Source: Thuidium tamariscinum (Eukaryota > Streptophyta > Bryopsida > Hypnales > Thuidiaceae). Taken from it: a stretch of DNA of 64,000 nt. The stretch covers positions 3,596,001 through 3,660,000 of the forward strand of contig OX344751.2 of assembly GCA_947034885.2 (NCBI GenBank). The letters run 5' to 3'. Made by a program: the position numbers and the translations under genes. Positions 48,541-58,300 of the stretch are shown here, one piece after another. The notes beneath the pieces were generated by a model. That model did not search any database. It had not been told where the DNA came from and saw nothing but the letters and a program-made list of their open reading frames with translations. Numbering within the stretch: position 1 is the first letter of the stretch; every line of letters begins with the position of its first letter.

Positions 48541-48951
48541 AATTTTACACAAAATGACTGGTAGAAGACAAGGAATATCAAGCTTATAACCCAATTTGGG
48601 GAGAATAACCAGTTAGTTCATTGTTAGCTGGTGGATCGGGTGAAAACCCAATTGCAATTTGAAAACATGGATAAAATCCAATGAAGAAATCTACATAAAT
48701 TTTATTTTGGGTAAAAAGAAAAGGAAAAAACCCACATTTACTTGAAAAAATGGTTTAATGCAGGAATTAAAGAAAAATAGCTGCTGAAACTAAAAAAATT
48801 CTGAATGCTGTTGCAAATTCTCTTGTCTCGAATCTTCCTCTATTTCTGCTGAGCGTTCTGATTTTAATATTTTGTCCAAAAAATATTAGTTTATAAAAGT
48901 TTCTCAAGTAAACTTGTTCAATAATCTCAGCAGGGGTCTGCAATATACAAT
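48541..48951. other. Intergenic, upstream of tRNA-Lys
   Basis: AT-rich, no gene seen. CAA motifs just upstream of the tRNA (CAATATACAA) are common at plant tRNA transcription starts. Confidence 0.45.
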
Positions 48952-49024
48952 GCCGACCTAGCTCAGTTGGTAGAGCGCGTGGCTTTTAACCACGTGGTCG
49001 TGGGTTCGAGTCCCACGGTCGGCG
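48952..49024 (+). tRNA. tRNA-Lys (anticodon UUU)
   Basis: A full 73 nt cloverleaf can be drawn. Acceptor GCCGACC pairs with GGTCGGC, with discriminator G. The D arm is GCTCAGTTGGTAGAGC. The anticodon stem CGTGG/CCACG holds loop CTTTTAA with anticodon TTT. The T arm is GTGGGTTCGAGTCCCAC. There is no intron and no encoded CCA. Internal A and B boxes are intact, and T runs near 49040-49055 can serve as RNA polymerase III terminators. It is a nuclear-type gene. Confidence 0.97.
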
Positions 49025-49495
49025 GTATAAGGACCTCCTTCTTTTGAATTTTTCTTCCAGCGCCTATCACCGCGTGTCGGTGTTTCCGGAATGTCGGACG
49101 GCGCGACCAGGTAGATCTGGAGGATGGATGAAATTTCAGATTTGACAGAAACCATCCAAATCGGCGGTTGAGTCATCGCAATAATGGCCCGTGTCTAAGC
49201 TTACGGCGGGGGCGGGAGAGACGCACAAGCAGATGTTCGCAGAAGCTTCAAGTCAAAGCTCCCGGAATTTGTGTAATTCCGCATCGGCACTTCAGTTTCG
49301 CGGTTGCGAAAATGCTTATTTGTCCGATGCCGCCTCTCTCCGAAATCTGTTGTTGGAAACTTGGAATTACAGTAGTTGATGCAGTGCTTGCCATCCATTT
49401 TTGGTCGATGGTGATTTGTTAGAGCGCGAGGCTCGAGCCCGAAAAGAGGCGGAGTGGGTGGAGATTTCGGTGAGAATCCGAAGACGGGGCGTGCT

Positions 49496-51778
49496 ATGGC
49501 GAGGGTGTCAATGCCCGTACTGGTGGTCGCCTTCTTGTGCGATCTCGTGGCCTTTGGTCTCGCCTTAGGCGCCATGTTCACGCGCAGTAAGGTCTGCGTT
49601 CTTGTTCATGTTCTTGTTCTTGTTCTTCCTTGCATTGTTTTCGCTTCTGAATTCTTCGTCTCTCTCGCCGCGTTTCGTTCGGAGTGAGAATTTCAGCTAG
49701 CGGATCCCAGTCTGCGTCACTTGCTTCCTGAGAACGGGTCCCTTGGTGACAGAGCAGTCACATTTCCATATTCACGCAGATGCGTTCAATACCACAGCCT
49801 TGGTGCCCAGAATGTGTGTGAGTACGTGGAGTTATTTGGCATTGTGACAATCAAGAGCGTTGCTTGTAGAGGTGACATGAAAGAAGTGCAAGAATGGTCC
49901 GAATTCTCTTTTTGCATGGCCAAGCGCAGTAAGGTCTAAGTTCTTGTTCTTCTTCCTTGCACTGTTTTTCTCGTTTGCATGGTTCGTCTCGCTCGCCGTA
50001 TTTGTTTTAAAAATTCAGATGGCGGCAGGTCTTTGATCCCAGTTTCCGTCACTTGCTCTCCCAGAATGAATTACTCGGTGACAGAGTAGCGTGATTTCCG
50101 TATACATCGAGACGCATTCAACACCACAGCCTAGAATGTGTGAGTACATGGAGTTGTTTGACAATCTGATAATTCAAGAGTGTTGTACGTAGAAGTGATA
50201 TTCAAATAGCGGTCTGAGTTCCGTTTTCACTTCTTATTATCGCATTTGTATGGAACTGGGAGTGAGATTTGGACTTGGAACATCCGTTACTTCGGGTTTT
50301 GTGAGAGATTAGAGGATTTGATGTTGGAGAAGGTCATGTTAGAAAGGTCCAAGTATAGTTTAAATAAAATAAACATCAATGCAGCGATATGTTATACCTC
50401 AATTCCTTGACTTGACTTATAGCATTTGAAAGTCGAATTGTCAGCGTAGTGAGAATGCAAGAAACAGTGCTTTGATCATCAGTGCTTCTAGCTATTGACG
50501 TCGTAGAAAAACTGTGATTGATAGTCCTTTCGGCTGTATTGGCTCGGGTCTACACATTTCTAGACGCAGTGTCGTTATCTTTCCTGTACCTTAGTATCGA
50601 GAGGCTCTCATCGATGTTAGTACTGATTGTTACGCAATAGTTTTGAACCAGGTAACGTGAACATAGAGTCTGATGATGAAAACTTGCATGTTATTTCCAC
50701 AACAGGGCGTACTTTCACGTTACTGGACACAATATGAAAGGATGTTCAATTATGCTCAGTCGAGTGTATAATAGGACACCACAATGCCCAAGAATGACAA
50801 GATAATGAGATATAACCGTGCTATCCGTATCCCACGCTTGGTGGCCACTTTTACAGAAACGGGTTCCTTTCAGTTGCACAAACAGCCAAGACATTTTAGC
50901 TTGAATTTGTGTTTCTTGCCAGTGATTGGTAGGTATAGGAATTGAGAAGCGAAGACTGTCCAGCAGTTTTAGGACTGTTTTAGCAATGTGATTGTAGAAA
51001 TGCAGATGGTGGTTAGCTTGCATACGCTGATATACATTCTTTAATGTATGTTTTCTGCAGGCAGTGCCAACTTATTCTGAGCCGGGATATCTCACCTGTG
51101 GGTACACGAAAGACATTGCTACCGGGCTAGCGGCAACGGCTTTTGTCTTCCTTCTTTTTGGTCAAGTGTTGATCACTGCCGTCACGCGTTGCTTCTGCTT
51201 TGGAAACGCCAAGTACAAACCGGGTTCGGGACGCATTCTTTCGATTTGCACCCTTGTAACTTCCTGGTAAGTCTCAGTGGATATTCAAATACTGTTCATT
51301 TTGCCTGTCTACGAAATAATTTAAGTTAATGAGTTATGTTATTTGAGGGTGGCTTAACCCCTAAGTGCCCAAATGGCCAATGATGCCAGCTTCCCTGTCT
51401 AAAGGATTTGAAGTAAACAAGCTCGTGTGGACATATGTTTGACATTGACTTGGCTGTTTCAGGTTTACGTTCGTCATTGCTGAAATATTTTTACTTTCGG
51501 GTGCGATCTTGAATAACTTTCGATCCATAGGACAAGTAGACTTAGGAGTTACAAGTCAGAATGAAGTGAACTGCGCGCATGTGAAGAAACTTATTTTTGC
51601 TGTAGGAGCTGCCTTCGCCTTTTTGACGATGCTGTTGAGCCTTGGATACTATTTCCTACAAGCTAGGGCTGAGAGCAAACAACGCCTTTGGAATTCATAC
51701 CGGGGTGATATGGACCCTGATTCTGATCCTTACCTTGAACATGATCACCCTCATGTTAGCATGACAGCATATAATTGA
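49496..51778 (+). CDS. DUF1218 four-helix membrane protein (MWL/VCC-like)
   Basis: Three exons, 49496-49591, 51061-51266 and 51463-51778, all in phase, give 205 aa. DUF1218 is a land-plant family of small endomembrane or plasma-membrane proteins. Arabidopsis members affect secondary-wall lignin (MODIFYING WALL LIGNIN) or leaf vein pattern and symmetry (VCC/DEAL). Helix 1 is in exon 1 (about residues 4-26). Helix 2 follows the conserved CGYTKDIATG block in exon 2. Helix 3 spans the exon 2/3 junction (WFTFVIAEIFLLSGA), and helix 4 is near 150-172. A Cys-rich spot (TRCFCFG) follows helix 2, as in relatives. The C-terminal tail is acidic and His-rich. Intron 1 is long and internally duplicated. 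Which DUF1218 subgroup it belongs to cannot be decided here. Confidence 0.88.
49582..50250 (+). repeat. 342 bp tandem duplication in DUF1218 intron 1, copying the splice donor
   Basis: GCGCAGTAAGGTCT occurs at 49582 (end of exon 1 and its donor) and again at 49924. The next 300 bp are alignable: TTCTTGTTCTTCTTCCTTGCA, 'TCCGTCACTTGCT', 'GGTGACAGAG', 'CACAGCCT' and 'GAATGTGTGAGTAC.TGGAGTT'. The downstream copy therefore holds a second copy of the last 10 exon bases plus donor. Confidence 0.75.
51351..51425 (-). repeat. Inverted fragment of the PreP intron repeat, in DUF1218 intron 2
   Basis: Read on the minus strand, GGCCATTTGGGCACTTAGGGG followed by TTAAGCC matches the tail of the repeat in PreP introns 4 and 12 (for example GGGCACTTAGGGGTTAAG at about 57874-57891). 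Confidence 0.45.
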
Positions 51779-53110
51779 GGAATTCATACCTAAATTGCGA
51801 CACTTTTAAGTGCTGAGCATATTCTGTATTATTAGAATGGTCTGATTATTGACACTCTTGATAGGTAAGAGGATCCTAACGCATGAAAGATGCATTATTT
51901 AGATACTACATGCAAAAAGTTACAGCGGGTCGAAGTTCTGTTGGTAGATGATCTAGAACCGACACCAGTTCTGATGTTTAGGGTGGGTACATTCTTGAAG
52001 TCAACACGTACGTATCGTGCACAATTTTTGGAGTGTCACGTTTAAGTCGGTGTTGCAAATCAGGTGTGGCGACCTTAAAGGGCCCAATGGTTTTTTTTCA
52101 AAAAGGGTTTAGGCACGGTGGCGATGACACCATGTTCAGTACATGGCTTAAGCACAGGAATAGTTTCCGATCTGTTGTTTCAAAGCATTACCGACTCTCT
52201 CGCAGTAGGAAGGATATCGCAGATTGAATTCTAGGTGAGCAACCCTCTGGAGAGGATTCGTGAGCCAAATGACCGGTGAGATTTGGGGCAAAACACGAGT
52301 TTCAGATGTTGTAGGCAGGCGAATTCCGTAGCAGCGGGAATCTAAATGTCCGAGGCAGCCCACTGGTAGGCAGTGACGACGCTGGCTTTCTTTCTTTGGC
52401 TCATCATAAATTTTTCATTGCGCTTCTTTTTGTAGGCTTGCAAAGTTATATTCCGTGGTTAGCACCAGTTTGTTGAGGTTGTATTATGAAGCTTGGCCCT
52501 TACCGTCACACGTCATGGATTCAGCACACCTGATGGTCTTTAGAGTTTCAATCCTCAAAATGATCAACTGTGATCATTTCACTATCTTGTAAACACTCCA
52601 TCTCATTGTATACTTGAAATTGAATCCCTGTGCTGGTTCATGTATAGAGCGGAAGTGAGGGAATGGTAATCGTAATTGACCTCAGCATATGCTCCGAGTG
52701 TTTCGAGCCGTTACAAACAATTTAAGGAAGCACTTTTGAGGATACTGTTCCCGATTGGTTTAAATGCAGTAACACAATGTATGATTCTTAGATATTTCTC
52801 CAATATGGAATGCTGAATAATCTAATTCTCGGAGTAACTGTTGCTGTTTTTTTTCGAATACCTGCTGTAGTATGTGAAATAACTTGTAGAAAGTTCTACA
52901 AGTTTCGAGAATCAAGCATCAAATGCATTCTAACAGACAAAATACTTCCAATATATGGGTTGATACGAAACGACACATGAAAGACGCACCACACATTCAA
53001 ATTTTTTGAAGACATTGTAGGAACTGCTGATCTGTCAATAAAAGAAAACTTTGAACATGCGACACCAGTATCAAAGCCACGACTTGAATTCCCTACAGGT
53101 TCAAACTCTG
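51779..53110. other. 3' flank of DUF1218 gene and intergenic DNA
   Basis: The start is likely 3' UTR. A block at 51885-51990 resembles 21760-21960. No gene seen; the short frames lack motifs. Confidence 0.45.
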
Positions 53111-53114
53111 AGAC

Positions 53115-53830
53115 GAGAGATCCAAAGTCTCTTCCTGAAGAAGTGACAAAATGCGAACACATCTCAGGATGTGTCAACACTTAGACTATCAAATTCAACA
53201 GTACACCAAAGTGGATTCGATTAATACTGCTCTAAGTAGAACACAAGCCGCTCTCAATCTGAAGACGGTGCCCCAAACGCTCACACCCCAGCCTGCGATG
53301 TGTTAGATGCAATCAACCTGTCTTTGAGCCACAAGACCCATACTACGAATGCAAATGAAAAGATTCAAATCCAAATGTAAATGAATAAAAAAACTCTTGT
53401 TGCATATGCAAACGACGCAGTGAAAAGACGATAGTTTATGCAACAGATTTAACGAGAAGGTCCCAAGTGCATGCACTCGTTGAAACAGACTTAACGTCGC
53501 GCAACGCCTCTTCCTAAAGATGTATGTTACAAATACAAAACATATCATTGAATGCGTTGACACTCGCACTATCAAAATTCCACACTACATCAAAGCGGAT
53601 TCACTCTCCAATGAACTATTACTACTCTTGACTAGAATACAAGCTGTGCTCTGAATTCGGACCCACAAATGCTCGCATCCCAACTGCGATGAGGCGGAAA
53701 CAATCACTCTGTCTACGAGCGCACGACCAAATGCAACTGAAGTATAATACAGATGCAGCAAATGCGAATGAAGCACAAGACCGACGCTGCAAAAGCAATT
53801 GAATCACAAAACCGACGTTGCAATGCAAAG
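53115..53830 (-). repeat. About 380 bp tandem duplication downstream of the rhodanese gene
   Basis: The segment around 53115-53350 is alignable to 53505-53740. Shared landmarks, in order, are 'CTCTTCCT.AAGA', 'GTTGACAC..(G)CACTATCAAA(A)TTC', 'TACA(T)CAAAG.GGATTC', 'TAGAA.ACAAGC.G.(G)CTCT', 'GCTCRCA(T)CCCA' and 'TCTGTCT..GAGC.CA'. On the minus strand this is the 3' UTR or flank of the rhodanese gene. Confidence 0.6.
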
Positions 53831-53846
53831 GAACCGCCAAAAACAT

Positions 53847-54695
53847 TCAAGCATCGGGTCCCGTGGGGAGATCCAAGTGCAGCCACTGATTCAACCCGTC
53901 TTTCAAGTGCACAACATCTGTAAACCCCGCCTGCTGAAGCTCATAGATAGCTTTGAGCGACCTAGACTGGCGCCCAAACAGCCTCTCCGGGTCTTGGAAC
54001 TTCTTCGCCTTCGGGCCTTTCCTCTCCACGAACGTTAACAAAGTGCCACCAATGGAGCAGTACACAACCACTTGCTTGCTCTTATCCCCTCCCACGGCCG
54101 TAGTGGCCGCTGCTATAAAGTCAGGGTTCCGCTCCGTCCCCCTGAAATCAGTGAGAAGCGCATACCCCAATCGCCTCAAATTCGACTTGGTATCATTCCC
54201 CTCAATCAATCGAAAGAGAGGCGCGGACTTTGCACCTTTCACATGCACATTCGAGTACTCATCCGCTTGCCGAATGTCGATAGCGATGGCTTTTCCTGAG
54301 GAGATTCTGTCAAGAGCTTCTTGGCAATCCACCTCCGGAAGGCCCCGCTCGGTCAGGACGCGGTGAACCTCAACCCAGGCGGTGTACTTGAAGGAATCCT
54401 CGAACCAAGAGCCGATGTAGCCGTTGCGACTCTTGACGTCGCTCTTGAATTGCGCCAACTTCGCGTCCCTCGTCTGCGTCGCAACGAAGTTGTTGAAAAA
54501 CCAGCCTCGGTCTCGGGCGGGGGGCGCCTTCGGGGGCGCAGATTGCTCATCCAACTCGGCAGTCACGCGCACCGTGCGACGTGAGGACTTCCCTTCCAAA
54601 CCTGAGGAAATTCGAGCGCCATTGCTTCTCAACAATGCGTGAGAACAAACGCTTGAAGAAACGGTTCCAAACGAGCTCAACTGCTGCAATTCCAT
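53847..54695 (-). CDS. Plastid-type rhodanese-like domain protein
   Basis: A single exon of 282 aa. The first 45-50 residues are rich in Ser, Val and Arg and poor in acids, as in a chloroplast transit peptide. A rhodanese-like domain fills the rest: an AIDIRQADEY start (Asp near residue 140) and an active-site loop VVVYCSIGGT with Cys near 213. GRQSRSLKAIYELQQAG and a closing HLKDGLNQWL follow, matching the pattern in plant plastid STR proteins. Rhodaneses transfer sulfur or act as non-catalytic binding domains. The loop lacks the Arg of the classic CR.G.R signature, so enzymatic activity is uncertain. ATG 54693-54695 is chosen as the first in-frame Met; the frame is open slightly further only through a TTG. 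The gene faces PreP head to head. Confidence 0.85.
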   Translation of the reverse strand: MELQQLSSFGTVSSSVCSHALLRSNGARISSGLEGKSSRRTVRVTAELDEQSAPPKAPPARDRGWFFNNFVATQTRDAKLAQFKSDVKSRNGYIGSWFEDSFKYTAWVEVHRVLTERGLPEVDCQEALDRISSGKAIAIDIRQADEYSNVHVKGAKSAPLFRLIEGNDTKSNLRRLGYALLTDFRGTERNPDFIAAATTAVGGDKSKQVVVYCSIGGTLLTFVERKGPKAKKFQDPERLFGRQSRSLKAIYELQQAGFTDVVHLKDGLNQWLHLDLPTGPDA

Positions 54696-54840
54696 CACAG
54701 GACGGTCACAGACCGCAACAGGAGACAAGTCTGAAACAGAGAAATCTCGCGAGAAACCATGGAATCAAGTCCGGAACTCCATCACTACGGAATGATCACA
54801 AACCGCAACAGACAGAAAGCGGAACCAATCCTGAGGGAGA
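54659..54840 (-). repeat. About 90 bp duplication around the rhodanese start codon
   Basis: On the plus strand, CCATCACAGGACGGTCACAGA followed by CCGCAACAG (54692 on) is repeated as CCATCACTACGGAATGATCACA followed by AACCGCAACAG (54779 on). The CAT in both is a start codon on the minus strand. The upstream copy opens a five-codon reading frame (54782 to 54765, MEFRT then stop). Confidence 0.65.
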
Positions 54841-55327
54841 GAAGTCTTCAGGTTGCGAGCAAAACCACAGAACGAGTTCTACAAATATCTGGCCTCAGCA
54901 GTGACATGGACGCCGGAGAATCCCCTGCGAAAAGGGAGCAGATGATTGTCGTGGCCAGAGCGGCGTCCATAGTCTTCTACTTTTAGGTAATGGCGCCCAA
55001 TCCACAGAAGCCTCATCCACATTTAGCGGCGACCTCTAAAACCTTCTTTGGACAGAAAGCGGCCTGTCTGCCAATTCTGTTGCGCATGCAGGGTTTCCTT
55101 ATAGCCTGACCACAGAAATCTTGTAGCGTGCAACTGCTGCCGAGTGTACCGTAGACAGCACTCCACAAGAAGCTCTAGAACTTTCTTGCTGGCTATTTCA
55201 CATACGTTCCTGAACTTCTCTGTTTCGTTGTTAGGATTCCGGGCTTTGAAGATTTGGGCTTAGGGTTTCGAGTGGCTGGAAACTTGTTGATGTAGAGTGA
55301 GGTTTAGGGATTTTTTGGTGTTAAAAG
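54696..55327. promoter_or_regulatory. Shared head-to-head promoter region, rhodanese and PreP
   Basis: The start codons of the two divergent genes are 632 bp apart, so both promoters and both 5' leaders lie here. No TATA box is obvious on either side, as expected for many plastid-protein genes. Small open frames on both strands have no motif. Confidence 0.55.
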
Positions 55328-58300
55328 ATGAATGCGCAAGCTGCCCTGTGGGGCGCGCCGTTGCATGTGGCGAGTCGAGCTAGCGTGTTCTTGCGGCGAA
55401 GTGTGGCGCCGCCTCGCGTGATTGTGAGAGCTTTGAAATCGGAATTCAATGGGGCCTCGAAGGCGGGGTACACGATTTTGAGTGGGAGTGGTTTGCGAGC
55501 TGCGTCGCTGGCGCCGCTGCGATGGAGTCCACCGTCGCTTACGGCGCGTCGACAGTTTTCATTGAGCCCCGTTGCTGTTGTTGCACCTGCACCTCCCAAA
55601 ACGGGTATGCGCCCAATTCCATTGCTCAACCTGCAGTTCGATTGTTTCGTTATTGATTTGGATTGCAATGGTGCTCATGCCTCTTTCAGAATTGAGTGGT
55701 ATTAGTTCGTGAAGCGAGTTTCCAATCCCTAGAAGACGAAGAGGCGACATTGTCCTTAAATTTTTTTGAGCAGTTTTGATTACTTCACATGAAGACTGTC
55801 GTTAGACCAATTTTCAAGATTTTTCGAACAACGCATGCAGTGTTGTTTACTGATTCTGGTGATATTGAATTTTGCCTTAACTTTATGATATTTTTCTCAA
55901 CGTGATCAATCATTTTGATCATTTTTATTTGGTATTGAATCTTGTGAGCTTCCAGCCGCGCCTGGAAGATGATCTATCTGTTTTCTTAGCAGTTTTAAGT
56001 AAATTATATTAGGACTCTAGTGATTCCGATTTTTTGGGTTTTACTGATCACCGCATATACTGTTCACTGATTTTGGTGAAATAAAATTTGATCATACCTG
56101 GATTATATTTTTTTCAACATGATCAATCAGTTCGATGATTTTTAATAGGTGTTGAACTTTGTGAGGTTGCGCTTGAATCTGGAAGTTAAGCTATGATAAA
56201 ATTAGTTGCTGACAGTCTCAACCTTTGAGATTGGCATTATTGGTATCATGTATGAGAGTGTGGACGGGGTTTGGATTAATGGACACAATTGTTGTGGGTT
56301 TCAGGTGCGGATCCACAGTTGGTGAAGGATTTAGGGTTCGAGCAGGTGCAAGAGCAGTTTGTGGATGAGTATAAGTCCACTGCAACTTTGTATCGACATA
56401 AGAAGACTGGCGCTGAAATCATGTCCGTTGTTAACGATGACGAGAATAAAGTTTTTGGCATCGTGTTTCGCACGCCCCCGTAAGTGATTTCCCAAATTGC
56501 TGAGACTTGGATTCAAATTGCCATGCTACTGCTCGTTTTGCCGGAACCAGTGTTGCTCAGGAGACAACACTCTTTGAAATGTTCACCTTGGTACATTCTC
56601 TCCATTGAAAATATTCTCTGGGTGTCTCCTGAGCAGCCGGTTCCTGCTGCCTTCGTAGTGGTGTAGGCTTATTTGTAAACTGTGAGCAATGAAATCATTG
56701 ACCACTGAGTTTCCAAGCTAATGATGGAGAGTTCGCTTTGGAAGCTAACAGTTGGTTGTAGTAACGTTCACAATTGTATTTCTGTCTTTCAAATATGGAA
56801 TGCATGATTTCTTCTTTGTATAGGTATATTTTCCTACCTTCCTTGAAGACTTTCTGAGTGATTCATTTCGGCTCCTAAAATGCTATGGCAGTGGCTAGTT
56901 CTAGCCATTTGAGCACTTGTGTCCATTTAGTGTAAAGTTTCTGGACACAAGTGATTGAGAATGCTGGACATATGAGCGGGTCGCTTTGGAAGGGGCGGCA
57001 TATCGCACTCTGTCAGTGATTGCTGAAATGAAATATTTTTTGTGATTCTTTTTTGCAGAGTAAATTCCACAGGGATCCCTCACATTTTGGAACACAGTGT
57101 GCTTTGTGGCTCTCGTAAATATCCTCTGAAGGAACCTTTTGTTGAGCTTCTGAAGGGCAGTTTGCAGACGTTTTTGAACGCGTTCACATATCCTGACCGT
57201 ACTTGCTATCCAGTGGCGTCAACTAATCTTCAGGTATTCCCTCGTTTTCTTCCATGTCATGGTGCTGGTGCCTGTGTCTGGGTGGCTTGTGCATACTTGC
57301 TTCTTGTGGAGTAGAGTGCTGCTCTCGGGACGCTCAGTGAATGTTATATGGAGAGAATGTTTGCATTCCAAGGTGTGGTGGACTCTGAGGCGCACCTGCT
57401 CCTCTCTTTTGTTTCATGACGAGCCTTTTTTGCACATGGATTTTCTAGTGCTGAACATGTGCAATGCTTTCTTATGAGAAGTGCTTGGGAATGAGCAGGA
57501 CTTTTACAACTTGGTCGATGTTTATTTGGATGCTGTATTCTATCCCCGCTGTGTGAACGACATCCATACTTTTCAACAAGAGGGCTGGCACTACGAGTTG
57601 AATGATCCTTCTGAAGAAATTACCTTCAAGGGTAAGCTATTTCAGCATCCTTCGGTACCTAACCCTATTTGCCTACGTCAAAAATGGAGAGCCCATGCTA
57701 GTAGCTAGGAGGCAATTATAGTAACTTAAAAAAATTAATTCTTTCGTTTGAGAGTATGGAGTATGGAGTATGGTTTCTTCTTTCTATTGGTACGTTTTGT
57801 TACCCTCTTCTAAGCTTCTTAAGTAATTTATTTCAAAACCTATTCACTTGGAAGCTGCCTCTTTGGGACGTGTGGGCACTTAGGGGTTAAGTCCACACTG
57901 ACTGGACGATTACATGATGTTATAGCTTCGTGGGAGGCCTAATTCTCTGAAATCCTCTACACAAGCTTTCATTTTTTCTTTGTGCTAGTGGTTTGTAGTG
58001 GATTTTATGTGTAAATTGTCATCATGGCTTTACTTGGAGAGTGAATTTTGCCTTTGTCTTGTAGGGGTGGTGTTCAATGAGATGAAAGGCGTCTACTCTC
58101 AACCAGATAATGTCCTAGGCCGAGTTTCTCAGCAGGTTTGGATCTCTCAATTGCTAGGCAGTTGTACCTTTGGCAATTTTGATGTACCGGTAATTTTTCT
58201 GTAGAGATGGTGCTTGTTGAAGAGAATGCGGAGGTTTTAGCATGTTCTTTGGTTTAACATGCTGTGAAACTGACTGTCAGACATAGTTGGACTTACCGTT

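Noticed and set aside
49201..49581. 126 codon minus-strand frame opposite the DUF1218 leader and exon 1
   Set aside because: It overlaps the DUF1218 start on the other strand and has Pro- and Thr-rich low-complexity composition without motifs.
53953..54642. Several plus-strand frames opposite the rhodanese gene
   Set aside because: They are shadows of the intact minus-strand rhodanese frame.
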